From Algiphilus aromaticivorans DG1253 (GTDB lineage: Bacteria > Pseudomonadota > Gammaproteobacteria > Nevskiales > Nevskiaceae): a stretch of DNA of 64,000 nt. Numbering within the stretch: position 1 is the stretch's first letter; every line of letters starts with the position of its first letter. Below are positions 1 through 7,910 of this stretch, piece after piece. A program made the translations under genes and the position numbers. Under the pieces are notes generated by a model. That model had not been told where the DNA came from. It was given only the letters and a program-made list of their open reading frames with translations, and searched no databases. The stretch lies in NCBI RefSeq assembly GCF_000733765.1, contig NZ_JPOG01000001.1, forward strand, positions 2,046,001 to 2,110,000. Direction: 5' to 3'.

Positions 1-315
1 CGATGTCGCGAAGCGACGAGCCGTTCCGCCTTCCCCCTTGGTGGCGCGGCGGCTAGCGGCGCACGCAGGGGAGGATCGGCCCGGACGGCCGATCCAGCCG
101 TGACGGGACAGGATGTCCCTTCACGGCGGCCCCGAGCACGCCACCAGCCGCCGGGACTCCAGGCCGCCGCAGGCGGGCCGGAGCTCCACCTCGGGGTGTC
201 CTCTCTTTGGTTCCTTGCTCTGGACAAGCAGAGAAAGGAACCCGCGCCAGTCGCGCGGCTACAAGCGATAGCGCAGAGGTTATGGGGCGCGGAACTCACG
301 AGCAGGGACGGGAAT
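1..315 (+). repeat. Non-coding repeat family, copy D (left edge may be cut)
   Basis: No credible gene lies here. The block begins with a motif (positions 1-23) that is identical to the reverse complement of part of copy A (around 32,273-32,296). It contains a hairpin at 209-242 (GGTTCCTT arm, GGAACC return arm), followed by CCCGCGCC and GTCGCGCGG, and ends near GGCGCGGAACTC. The same order of landmarks is seen at 31,850-32,625 and 51,760-52,095. It is the most diverged copy. Short open frames across it look like chance high-GC frames. Confidence 0.6.
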
Positions 316-338
316 AGAGCCGCCCTAGCGCCACAACC

Positions 339-1487
339 TCAGGCCGAAGCAGACACCTCGGCCCCAGCCCGCTGCTCAGCCAACACGGCACCCAGCGCCT
401 TCAGGCAGAAGTCCACATGCGCCTCGTCGGCGCACTGCCCCATCAAGCCGATGCGCCAAACCTCGCCGGCGAGATCACCCAGGCCGGCGCCGATCTCGAG
501 CCCATGCTCGTTGAGCAGACTGGCGCGCACGGCGGCCTCGTCGATGTCGTCGGGCACGATGACGCTGTTGAGCTGCGGCAGGCGCTCGGCCTCGGGCACC
601 AGAAGCTTCAGCCCGAGCTCGGCCAGGCCGGCGACCAGGCGCTCGTGCGCGGCACGATGACGCGCCCAGCTTTGCTCCAGCCCGGTCTCGTGCAGCATCA
701 ACAGGGCTTCGTGCAGACCGTAGAGGGCGTTGATAGGCGCGGTGTGGTGATAGGCGCGCTTGGCGCCGCCCTGCCAATAACCCATGACCAGGCGCAGGTC
801 CATGAACCAGCTCTGCACCTCGGTCTGGCGCTCGGTCACCCGCGCCACGGCGCGCGGCGAGAAGGTCACCGGCGCCAGCCCGGGCGGGCAGGAGAGGCAC
901 TTCTGCGTGCCGGAATAGACAGCGTCCAGTCCCCAGGCGTCGACCTCCAGCGGCATGCCGCCCAGCGAGGTCACGGTATCGACGATGGTCAGCATGCCGG
1001 CGGCCTGCGCCAGCTTCGCCAACGCTTGCGCATCGCTGGCCGCGCCGGTGGAGGTCTCGGCGTGCACGAAGGCCAGCACGCGGGCGTCGGCATTGTCCTT
1101 GATGGCCTGCTCGACGGCCGACACGTCCACGGCGCGCCCCCACGGGCTGTTCACCATGACCACCTCGGCCCCGCAGCGCTCGGACATCTGCTTCATGCGG
1201 CCACCGAAGACGCCGTTGGCGCAGACGATGATCTTGTCGCCCGGCTCCAGTAGGTTCGCGAAGCAAGCCTCCATGGCGACGGAGCCGGGGCCGGAGACCG
1301 GGAAGGTCAGAGCGTTTTCAGTGCGGAAGGTTTGGCGCAGCAGCGCGCAGATTTCATCCATCAGGCCGACGAAGGCGGGGTCGAGATGACCGATCGTCGG
1401 GCGCGCCATGGCTTGCAGGACGCGGGGATGGACATCGGAGGGGCCGGGCCCCATCAGCGTGCGCCGGGGCGCTTCGAAGCTCTTCAT
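339..1487 (-). CDS. Class V aminotransferase (alanine/serine-glyoxylate type)
   Basis: PLP-dependent fold-type I aminotransferase of the alanine-glyoxylate/serine-glyoxylate/phosphoserine branch. The N-terminus carries the family signature LMGPGPSDVHPRVL. The PLP-binding lysine is in SGTQKCLSCPPG at about residue 196 of the 382-aa product. IVDTVTSLGG supplies the aspartate that contacts the pyridine ring. Length matches the family. I chose the ATG at 1487; a GTG at 1505 is in frame and neither has a strong ribosome site. The preferred amino donor (serine, alanine or another) cannot be read from sequence. It stands alone, with a repeat element downstream. Confidence 0.88.
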   Translation of the reverse strand: MKSFEAPRRTLMGPGPSDVHPRVLQAMARPTIGHLDPAFVGLMDEICALLRQTFRTENALTFPVSGPGSVAMEACFANLLEPGDKIIVCANGVFGGRMKQMSERCGAEVVMVNSPWGRAVDVSAVEQAIKDNADARVLAFVHAETSTGAASDAQALAKLAQAAGMLTIVDTVTSLGGMPLEVDAWGLDAVYSGTQKCLSCPPGLAPVTFSPRAVARVTERQTEVQSWFMDLRLVMGYWQGGAKRAYHHTAPINALYGLHEALLMLHETGLEQSWARHRAAHERLVAGLAELGLKLLVPEAERLPQLNSVIVPDDIDEAAVRASLLNEHGLEIGAGLGDLAGEVWRIGLMGQCADEAHVDFCLKALGAVLAEQRAGAEVSASA

Positions 1488-1582
1488 AGCGATTGGCCGT
1501 CGCACCTTTTCAGCGCGCGGCGAGGATTAAGAGACACTTGGGGCGCGCGAGTATAGAGGAGGCGGCGCGCAATCTCATCCAC

Positions 1583-2401
1583 TCAGGGCGCGGTAGCGGC
1601 CAGATTCCGCCGGGCGGCGTCGAGATCCGGGTCGAGTGCCAGCGCTCGCCGCCAGGCGCCGCGTGCGGCCTCGACCTCGCCACGTGCGCGACGGGCATTA
1701 CCCAGCGCCGCGTGCGCCAGTGCCGACTCGGGCCAACGCGCGACCGCGGCCACGTAGGCGGACTCTGCCAAGGCGATCTGACCCGCGCTCTCGGCCGGCG
1801 CAGCGGCACTCAGCCACTCACGCGGCGACGCGAACACCGGCACCTCCTGCGGGTCCGCGGCGACGACGGCCCAGCGCCCGGCATAGGACCAGCTGCGCAT
1901 GAAATCGGCCGAGTGCTCGAAGCGCCGCCGCTCGGTGCCGGAGCGCAGCACGACCCGCTCCTGCTCGGGATCCAGTCCCACCACCACCGCGTAGTGCCAA
2001 ACCGGCGTCCACGGTGTGCCCAGGTTCTGCAGCACCAGCACCGGGTAGCCGGCGTCCAGCGCGTCGGCGATGGCCTGCATGCGCGTATCCAGCTGTAGCG
2101 GAATGCGACCGTACTGGCGCGTGCTGGCGATCAGCTCGGTCTTCAGGCTACCGCCGCGTTCCGGAAGGAAGAGGCGCGGCTCCAGCTCGGCGGGCGGCAC
2201 GCGCACGCCCTCGGCACCCAGCACCGTGGCCAAAGCCGCCGGCCCGCACTGCAGGGCGGTCTGAGGGTGAAAGGGCGTTGCCACCAGCTCGACCGGCGCG
2301 CGCTCGATCACTGCGCCGAGTGCCGGCGCACGCCCTGCGCAGCCGGCGAGCAACGCCGCCGCAATCAACGCTGCGGCGCAGCACTGCGCGCTGCGCGCCA
2401 C
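1583..2401 (-). CDS. PA2778-family cysteine peptidase lipoprotein with TPR tail
   Basis: 272 aa. A lipoprotein signal (LLAGC, Cys about 21) is followed by a C39-like papain-fold domain: QTALQCGPAALATVL holds the catalytic Gln and Cys, and WHYAVVVGLD the His. Residues about 200-270 form TPR-like helices ending in RRALALDPDLDAARRNL. It follows the PA2779-type gene by 5 nt, the same pairing I know from Pseudomonas, where the two are named together. An envelope-anchored peptidase acting on a partner peptide is the likely role, but substrate and pathway are unknown. Confidence 0.85.
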   Translation of the reverse strand: MARSAQCCAAALIAAALLAGCAGRAPALGAVIERAPVELVATPFHPQTALQCGPAALATVLGAEGVRVPPAELEPRLFLPERGGSLKTELIASTRQYGRIPLQLDTRMQAIADALDAGYPVLVLQNLGTPWTPVWHYAVVVGLDPEQERVVLRSGTERRRFEHSADFMRSWSYAGRWAVVAADPQEVPVFASPREWLSAAAPAESAGQIALAESAYVAAVARWPESALAHAALGNARRARGEVEAARGAWRRALALDPDLDAARRNLAATAP

Positions 2402-2406
2402 GCCGC

Positions 2407-2781
2407 CTAGATACCTTTGAAGACGTCGATGACGCCCACGGCCTCCAGAATCAGCAGCACGACGAAAACCACGCCCACGACCCCGATTACCGAGCCACCC
2501 GCAGGGGCCGACTCGATGTTGTTGGCGAGCTCGGCCATCTCGTCGTCCGAGAGCGCCGCCAGCCGCGCGTCGACGGCTGCAGGATCGACACCCATCGCAG
2601 CCATCTGGCTGCGCACTTCCTGGCGTGCCAGCTCAGCGTCCACCGTCGCGCGCGCCTCGCTCTGGGGAGCACTTTCGGCCAGCATGGCCTCGGTGCCGAC
2701 GGTGCCGGCCAGCGCGCTACCCTGAACGCCCAGCGACAGCGCCAGCAGCGGAATCACGAAGACGCGAAGAATGTGATGCAT
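2407..2781 (-). CDS. PA2779-family small membrane protein
   Basis: 124 aa with an N-terminal signal or membrane segment (ILRVFVIPLLALSLGVQG) and a C-terminal hydrophobic helix (VIGVVGVVFVVLLILEAVGV). Between them is a polar helical stretch rich in Ala, Glu and Asp. The ATG at 2781 has AGGGAG eight bases upstream; an in-frame ATG at 2814 lacks such a site. It precedes the PA2778-like peptidase in the same operon. The family has no established function to my knowledge; it could be substrate, chaperone or anchor of the peptidase. Confidence 0.82.
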   Translation of the reverse strand: MHHILRVFVIPLLALSLGVQGSALAGTVGTEAMLAESAPQSEARATVDAELARQEVRSQMAAMGVDPAAVDARLAALSDDEMAELANNIESAPAGGSVIGVVGVVFVVLLILEAVGVIDVFKGI

Positions 2782-2819
2782 GGGGAAGCTCCCTAAGGAA
2801 AATGGCTCGCGCACGAAGT

Positions 2820-4481
2820 CTAGGAGGTGCGCTTTAGCGCACGCTGAATCAGAGCGTCGGTGTCAGCGTCGAGATTCTCGCCCACCTCGCCCCGCAGCAC
2901 GGCATCAACCCGCTTGGCCAGCTGCTTGCCCAGCTCGACGCCCCACTGGTCGAAGGCATTGATGCCCCAAAGCACGCTCTGAACGAAGGTACGGTGCTCA
3001 TAGGCCGCCAGCAGCGCCCCCAGGTGCCAGGCGTCCAGCCGTGGCAGCAGCAGCGTCGCCGACGGCCGGTTGCCGCTGAAAACGCGATGCGGCGCCGCCG
3101 CGCGTGCGGCTTCCGGGCTCAACCCTGCCGCTTCCAGTTCGGCAACGACCGTGCTCTCGTCGCGCCCCTGCATGAGCGCGGCGGACTGCGCCAGACAGTT
3201 GGCGATCAGCAGCCGCTGCTGCTGGGCATCGTCGTGATCAGCTGCCAGCGGCAGGATGAAATCCACCGGATGCGCGCGCGGCGCTTGGTGCAGCATCTGG
3301 AAGAAGGCGTGCTGGGCGTTGGTGCCGACATCGCCCCACAGCGCAGGCGTTGTTGGGCCAGGCACAGCACTGCCGTCCAGCGCCACCGATTTTCCGTTCG
3401 ACTCCATCTCCAGCTGCTGCAGCCACCCGACGAAGTGCTTCAGACGCTGCGCATACGGCACCACCACCTGCGACTCGGCGCCGAGCAGATTCCGGTTCCA
3501 GACGCCGATCAGCCCCATCAGCACCGGTAGGTTCGCCTCCGCAGGGGCGCTACGGAAATGCTCATCCATGGCGTGCGCGCCGGCCAGCATCTGCTCGAAG
3601 CCACTGCGGCCGAACGCCACGCCGATGGGCAGGCCGACCGCGGACCACAGCGAGTATCGGCCGCCCACCCATTCCCAGAAACCGAAGACGCGATCCTCCG
3701 GAATACCGAAGTCGCGCGCCGCCGCCAGATTGGTCGAAACGGCCGCGAAATGGGCGCCGACTGCCGCCTCGCCTAGGGCGTCGACCAGCCAAGCGCGCGC
3801 GCCGGCGGCATTGGCCATCGTCTCCTGGGTCGTGAAGGTCTTGGAGGTAACGATGATCAGCGTGCGCGCCGGGTCGCAGCGCGCCAGCGCCGCCTCGCGC
3901 TCGGCGGCGTCGACATTGGCGATGAAATGCGTGCGCGGCCCGTCGGCCAGCGGTGCCAGCGCCTCGCAGACCATGCGCGGCCCCAGATCAGAGCCGCCGA
4001 TGCCGATGTTGACCACATCTGTGATTGCTCCGCCATCGGCCGCGGCCGCCTGCCCCGAGCGCAGGGCCTCGGCGAAGTCGAGGAAGCGTTCACGCGTAGC
4101 GTGCACTTCCTTATCCACAGGCTCATCCAGCGCCTGCCAGCGCTGGCCGGCGGGCGCACGCAGCGCCATGTGTAACGCGGCGCGTCCCTCCGTCGGATTT
4201 ACCATTTCGCCAGCAAAGAGCGCGGCAATGCGCCCTTCCAGATCGCAGCGCCGCGCGAAGCCAAGCAGCGCGTCCAGTGCGCCATCGTCCACGCGCTGCT
4301 TGGCGTAGCTGTAGTGCATACCCGCGGCCTCGATCCGGTAGCGCTCGGCACGCTGAGGATCGTTGGCAAAAAGCTCGACAAGCGATTGCGGCGCCAACGT
4401 TTCAGCGGCGGTTCGCAGCTCGGGATCGTGGCTCGGGCCAGGACTCGGGCTAGGGGTCGGATCGGAGGGTGACGCGGTCAT
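2820..4481 (-). CDS. pgi: Glucose-6-phosphate isomerase
   Basis: Interconverts glucose 6-phosphate and fructose 6-phosphate in the cytoplasm. 553 aa, the usual bacterial size. Both family signatures are visible: WVGGRYSLWSAVGLPIG in the middle and FDQWGVELGKQLAK near the C-terminus. GPTTPALWGDVGTNAQHAFF is the active-site loop region. The first 20 residues are a Pro/Ser-rich extension (SPSDPTPSPSPGPS) of unknown use. It follows the 2OG-oxygenase-like gene at 4521-5168 by 39 nt on the same strand. Confidence 0.97.
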   Translation of the reverse strand: MTASPSDPTPSPSPGPSHDPELRTAAETLAPQSLVELFANDPQRAERYRIEAAGMHYSYAKQRVDDGALDALLGFARRCDLEGRIAALFAGEMVNPTEGRAALHMALRAPAGQRWQALDEPVDKEVHATRERFLDFAEALRSGQAAAADGGAITDVVNIGIGGSDLGPRMVCEALAPLADGPRTHFIANVDAAEREAALARCDPARTLIIVTSKTFTTQETMANAAGARAWLVDALGEAAVGAHFAAVSTNLAAARDFGIPEDRVFGFWEWVGGRYSLWSAVGLPIGVAFGRSGFEQMLAGAHAMDEHFRSAPAEANLPVLMGLIGVWNRNLLGAESQVVVPYAQRLKHFVGWLQQLEMESNGKSVALDGSAVPGPTTPALWGDVGTNAQHAFFQMLHQAPRAHPVDFILPLAADHDDAQQQRLLIANCLAQSAALMQGRDESTVVAELEAAGLSPEAARAAAPHRVFSGNRPSATLLLPRLDAWHLGALLAAYEHRTFVQSVLWGINAFDQWGVELGKQLAKRVDAVLRGEVGENLDADTDALIQRALKRTS

Positions 4482-4520
4482 GGCGCAACCATCAGCTGGT
4501 ACAGCCGCGAGTGTAGCCGC

Positions 4521-5168
4521 CTACTCCCACACGAAGTTGAAGCTGAAGCTCACGCGCTCTTCCTTGACGGGATTCGGCGGGACCTCGTGGCGCAGCCAGC
4601 TCTCGAAGAGATAGAGGCGCCCGGCGCGCGCCGGAAGCAACACGTGCGGACGCAGGGCATCGGGAGCATCGGCAGCGCGCGGCGGCGCCGCCATGAAGCT
4701 GGCCAGCCTCGGGTCTTCGAAACGCAGACCGGAGGTCCCCTTGGGGGCCTGCGCATAGTAGGTACCGCTGACCACAGCCAGCGGGTGCAGGTGGCCGGGA
4801 TGCCCACAGCCCTGCCCCATGATGCTAACCCAGCAGTCGCTCATCACCAGCGAGCGCCCCTGCAGATCCCAATGCAACGCTTCCGCGTAGTGCAGCGCGT
4901 GCCGCGTCAAATGGCGCGCCAGATGCTGCACGGTCGGCGCCATCCGCTGCAGCTGATCCAGCGTTGCATAGCTGGTGTAGCCGCCCGGATAGCGACTTTC
5001 CGACCAGTCCTGACCGGCCTCGTCCGCGGCCGCGATCTGCTCGGCTTCCGCCACCAGCTCGCGATTGAGCGCTTTTACCCCGCGTGCGCCCAGCGCCGCG
5101 TCATAGATCAGCGTCGGGAAGAGCGCGCGGGTGTTGTCGGCCGGCTCAGCCGGCCCGGCACTGCTCAA
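4521..5168 (-). CDS. TIGR02466-type 2OG-Fe(II) oxygenase-like protein
   Basis: About 215 aa. The conserved core begins LFPTLIYDA and contains [16 protein letters not shown], then [16 protein letters not shown] near the end. These match the double-stranded beta-helix of the uncharacterised TIGR02466 family; the two histidine-containing segments plus the C-terminal arginine/asparagine region resemble 2-oxoglutarate/Fe(II) sites. The likely start is the TTG at 5168, which overlaps the panD stop as TTGA and implies translational coupling. Upstream in-frame sequence lies inside panD and looks non-coding. Substrate unknown. Confidence 0.78.
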   Translation of the reverse strand: MSSAGPAEPADNTRALFPTLIYDAALGARGVKALNRELVAEAEQIAAADEAGQDWSESRYPGGYTSYATLDQLQRMAPTVQHLARHLTRHALHYAEALHWDLQGRSLVMSDCWVSIMGQGCGHPGHLHPLAVVSGTYYAQAPKGTSGLRFEDPRLASFMAAPPRAADAPDALRPHVLLPARAGRLYLFESWLRHEVPPNPVKEERVSFSFNFVWE

Positions 5169-5545
5169 GCGGCCTGGACGGGAATGGTATTGGCGGTGCG
5201 CACGACGTGGTTGCCCTCGTCGAGATAGAGCAGCCGCGGCTTGAAGTTGCGCGCGCTGCCCGCCTCCATCTGACCGTAGGCGCAAATGATGACGCGGTCA
5301 CCTACGCGTGCCTTGTGCGCAGCCGCACCGTTGACCGAAATCACCCGCGAGCCGGACTCGGCGCGGATGGCATAGGTCGTGAAGCGCTCGCCGTTGGCGA
5401 TGTCGTAGATATCGATCTGCTCGAACTCGAGAATGCCGGCGGCATCCAGCAGATCGCCGTCAATAGCGCAGGAGCCGTCGTAATCCAGCTCGGCGTGCGT
5501 GACACAGGCTTTGTGCAGCTTAGCCTTCAGCAGGGTCAATTGCAT
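5165..5545 (-). CDS. panD: Aspartate 1-decarboxylase
   Basis: Makes beta-alanine from L-aspartate for pantothenate synthesis. 126 aa, the expected size. The self-cleavage site is visible as DYDGSCAID, where Gly-Ser is cut to give the pyruvoyl cofactor. The N-terminus [16 protein letters not shown] and the C-terminal [15 protein letters not shown] are typical. It lies 176 nt downstream of panC; the gap holds two 25-bp direct repeats. Its stop overlaps the proposed start of the following oxygenase-like gene. Confidence 0.96.
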   Translation of the reverse strand: MQLTLLKAKLHKACVTHAELDYDGSCAIDGDLLDAAGILEFEQIDIYDIANGERFTTYAIRAESGSRVISVNGAAAHKARVGDRVIICAYGQMEAGSARNFKPRLLYLDEGNHVVRTANTIPVQAA

Positions 5546-5572
5546 GGCGTGATCTTTCGGGAAGTCGGAAAG

Positions 5573-5649
5573 GGGTGGCCCAAAAAGACATGCACCCGTT
5601 CATTCCGTGTCGCGTTCTCGATAAGGGTGGCCCACTAAGACATGCACCC
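5573..5649. repeat. Two 25-bp direct repeats between panC and panD
   Basis: GGGTGGCCCA-NN-AAGACATGCACCC occurs at 5573-5597 and again at 5625-5649, differing at only two internal bases and 52 bp apart. Each copy starts GGGTG and ends CACCC, so it is also a short inverted repeat. Such paired end repeats can be what is left of an insertion sequence end, but no transposase lies nearby. Their position in the panD leader could also be regulatory. Confidence 0.7.
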
Positions 5650-5721
5650 ACGCGTTAGGGCCCTCTAGGGCCTCGAGCGGCGGGCAGTGTAGCCACCATT
5701 ATCCGCCACGGCAACCAGATT

Positions 5722-6561
5722 TCAGACGGAGAGGCGCAAATTGTCGATAAGCCGCGTATTGCCAAGCCTTGCGGCAACGACGATAAGCAGCTCGCCGGGC
5801 ACCTGCGGGGGCCCGAGATCGGGACCAAGAATCCGTAGATAGACCGGCGAAAAGCACGCATGGCGAAGCCTTTCCATGCCCTGCGTCTCCAGCGCCGGAA
5901 TATCGCGACCGCCGGCGCGCAGCGCCTCGGCAAGCTCGCGCAGCGTTGCGTACAGCTTGGGCGCCACGGCGCGCTCGTCTGGGCTGAGGTACTGGTTTCG
6001 CGACGAACGGGCGAGTCCATCCGGCTCGCGCGCAATGGGGTGGCCGTGCACCGCCACCGGCATGTGCAGGTCGCGCACCATGCGCCGGATGATCTGCAGC
6101 TGCTGATAGTCCTTCTCACCGAAGACCGCGGCGTCGGGCTGGACCAGATTGAAAAGGAGGCTCACGACGGTGGTAACTCCGTCGAAATGGCCGGGCCGAT
6201 CCGCACCGCAAAGCATGTCCCCCAGCTCCGGGACGTGCACCTGCGTGATATCGCGACCGTGGGGATAAAGCGTGGCCTCGTCCGGAGCGAAGACCGCCTG
6301 GCACCCGGCTTTCCGCAACGCCGCCAGATCATCGTCGAGGGTGCGCGGATAGCGGTCGAAATCCTCGTTGGGCCCGAACTGCAGGGGATTGACGAAGATG
6401 CTGGCGATGAGGGTCTCGGCATGCGCGCGCGCCGTGTCCAGCAAGGCGATATGCCCGGGATGGAGATTTCCCATGGTCGGCACCAGCGCCACACGACGGC
6501 CGGATGCGCGCTCGGCCTCGCGCCAGGCACGGAGCGCGGACACGTCTTGCAGCAGCTGCAT
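5722..6561 (-). CDS. panC: Pantoate--beta-alanine ligase
   Basis: Joins pantoate and beta-alanine with ATP to make pantothenate. 279 aa. Nucleotidylyltransferase HIGH-like motif is GNLHPGHIALL (residues about 32-42), after VALVPTMGN. FVNPLQFGPNEDFDRYPR and FGEKDYQQLQIIRRMV are the pantoate/ATP-binding segments, with SSRNQYLS the KMSKS-equivalent. It starts 8 nt after panB, so the two are one operon. Confidence 0.97.
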   Translation of the reverse strand: MQLLQDVSALRAWREAERASGRRVALVPTMGNLHPGHIALLDTARAHAETLIASIFVNPLQFGPNEDFDRYPRTLDDDLAALRKAGCQAVFAPDEATLYPHGRDITQVHVPELGDMLCGADRPGHFDGVTTVVSLLFNLVQPDAAVFGEKDYQQLQIIRRMVRDLHMPVAVHGHPIAREPDGLARSSRNQYLSPDERAVAPKLYATLRELAEALRAGGRDIPALETQGMERLRHACFSPVYLRILGPDLGPPQVPGELLIVVAARLGNTRLIDNLRLSV

Positions 6562-6569
6562 GGCTGCGC

Positions 6570-7382
6570 TCAGAAGCAGTGCTCGGAGGCCGGGTAGCTG
6601 CCGTCACGCACGGCCGCGACATAGGCACCCAGAGCAGAAGCGATATCGGGCTGGTCCTGCATGAAGTTGCGCACGAAGCGCGGCGGCCGACCGCTGCGCG
6701 CCTGCGCCGAGATGCCGAGGATGTCGTGCAGAACCAGGATCTGGCCGTCGACCTCGGCGCCGGCGCCGATCCCGATCACCGGCACTCCGGCGGCCTTGGT
6801 GATGCTCGCTCCCAACGCGGCCGGCACACACTCCAGCAGCAGCATGTCGGCGCCCGCATCCTCAAGAATGCGTGCGTCGCGGCGCATGGCCTCGGCGGCG
6901 GCGTCCTCGCGGCCCTGCACGCGGAAACGGCCCATCTTGTGGATGAGCTGCGGCTGCAGGCCGAGATGCGCGCAAACCGGCACGCCGCGCGCAGCGAGGA
7001 ACTCGACGATCTTGGCCTGCTCGCGCCCGCCCTCCAGCTTGACCATGGCCGCACCGCCCTCCTGCATCAGTCGCTGTGCAGCGTCGAGCGCGCGCGAGCG
7101 CGTGCCGAAAGAGAGGAAGGGCATGTCCGCGACAAGGAAGGCACGCGACAACGACGGCGCAACGCAACGCGAGTGATAGACGATGTCGTCCACCGTGACA
7201 GCAGTGGTAGTGCTACGTCCCTGGATAACCATTCCCAGGGAGTCGCCTACCAGCACGACATCGACGCCGGCGGCGTCCATGACGGCGCCGAAGCTGGCGT
7301 CGTAGGCGGTCAGGCAGGCGATACGCTGGTCCTGCTCGCGCATGGCGCGCAGCACAGCGATATTGACGGGGGCATCAGTCAC
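6570..7382 (-). CDS. panB: 3-methyl-2-oxobutanoate hydroxymethyltransferase
   Basis: Transfers a hydroxymethyl group from methylene-tetrahydrofolate to ketoisovalerate, the first committed step of pantoate synthesis. 270 aa TIM-barrel. Visible motifs: CLTAYDASFGAVMDAAGVD, LVGDSLGMVIQG (metal and substrate binding), VKLEGG and GIGAGAEVDGQILVLHDILG. Upstream is folK (27 nt), downstream panC, making a folK-panB-panC block that shares the folate theme. Confidence 0.97.
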   Translation of the reverse strand: MTDAPVNIAVLRAMREQDQRIACLTAYDASFGAVMDAAGVDVVLVGDSLGMVIQGRSTTTAVTVDDIVYHSRCVAPSLSRAFLVADMPFLSFGTRSRALDAAQRLMQEGGAAMVKLEGGREQAKIVEFLAARGVPVCAHLGLQPQLIHKMGRFRVQGREDAAAEAMRRDARILEDAGADMLLLECVPAALGASITKAAGVPVIGIGAGAEVDGQILVLHDILGISAQARSGRPPRFVRNFMQDQPDIASALGAYVAAVRDGSYPASEHCF

Positions 7383-7409
7383 GGCGGCGGGCTCCGAAAG
7401 ACTCAGCGC

Positions 7410-7910
7410 TCATGGTAATTCAGGCCAGACGGCGAGGCCCTCACGCCCGCAGGCGGCGGCCAACACACCGGCACGGCCGAGTCCCGGAATCTCGAGATCC
7501 GGCGCAATCTCGGCCAGCGGCACCAGCACGAAATTGCGCTCGCCGATGCCCGGATGCGGCAACTGCAGCTGTGCCGTATCCCGCAGAAGGTCGCCGTAGA
7601 CGAGCAGGTCGATGTCCAGCTCGCGCGCCAACCAGCGCGTACAGCTGCGCTGACGCCCAGCCTCGGCCTCGACGCGGTGACAGGCCGCAAGCAGCGCCTC
7701 CGGCGACAATCTCGTTTCCAGCAGGCAGGCGGCGTTGCAATAGTCGGGCTGGGGCGGCCCCATGGGCGCGCTGCGGTAGAGCCGCGAACGCGCGCTCAGG
7801 CTTGAATCAGGCAATTCAGCCAGCGCGGCAAGCGCGGCTTCAATCTGGGCGGGCGGATCACCCAGGTTCGCGCCCAGGCCGATGGCGGCAACGGTTCTCG
7901 CCGTGTTCAC
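7410..7910 (-). CDS. folK: 2-amino-4-hydroxy-6-hydroxymethyldihydropteridine diphosphokinase
   Basis: HPPK, transfers pyrophosphate from ATP to the pterin precursor of folate. 166 aa. Motifs: IGLGANLGDP at the N-terminus, YRSAPMGPPQPDYCNAACLLET, and the signature RWLARELDIDLLVYGD followed by LPHPGIGERNFVLVPLAEIAP. Starts with GTG at 7910, overlapping the pcnB stop as GTGA, which indicates coupled translation. Confidence 0.96.
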   Translation of the reverse strand: MNTARTVAAIGLGANLGDPPAQIEAALAALAELPDSSLSARSRLYRSAPMGPPQPDYCNAACLLETRLSPEALLAACHRVEAEAGRQRSCTRWLARELDIDLLVYGDLLRDTAQLQLPHPGIGERNFVLVPLAEIAPDLEIPGLGRAGVLAAACGREGLAVWPELP

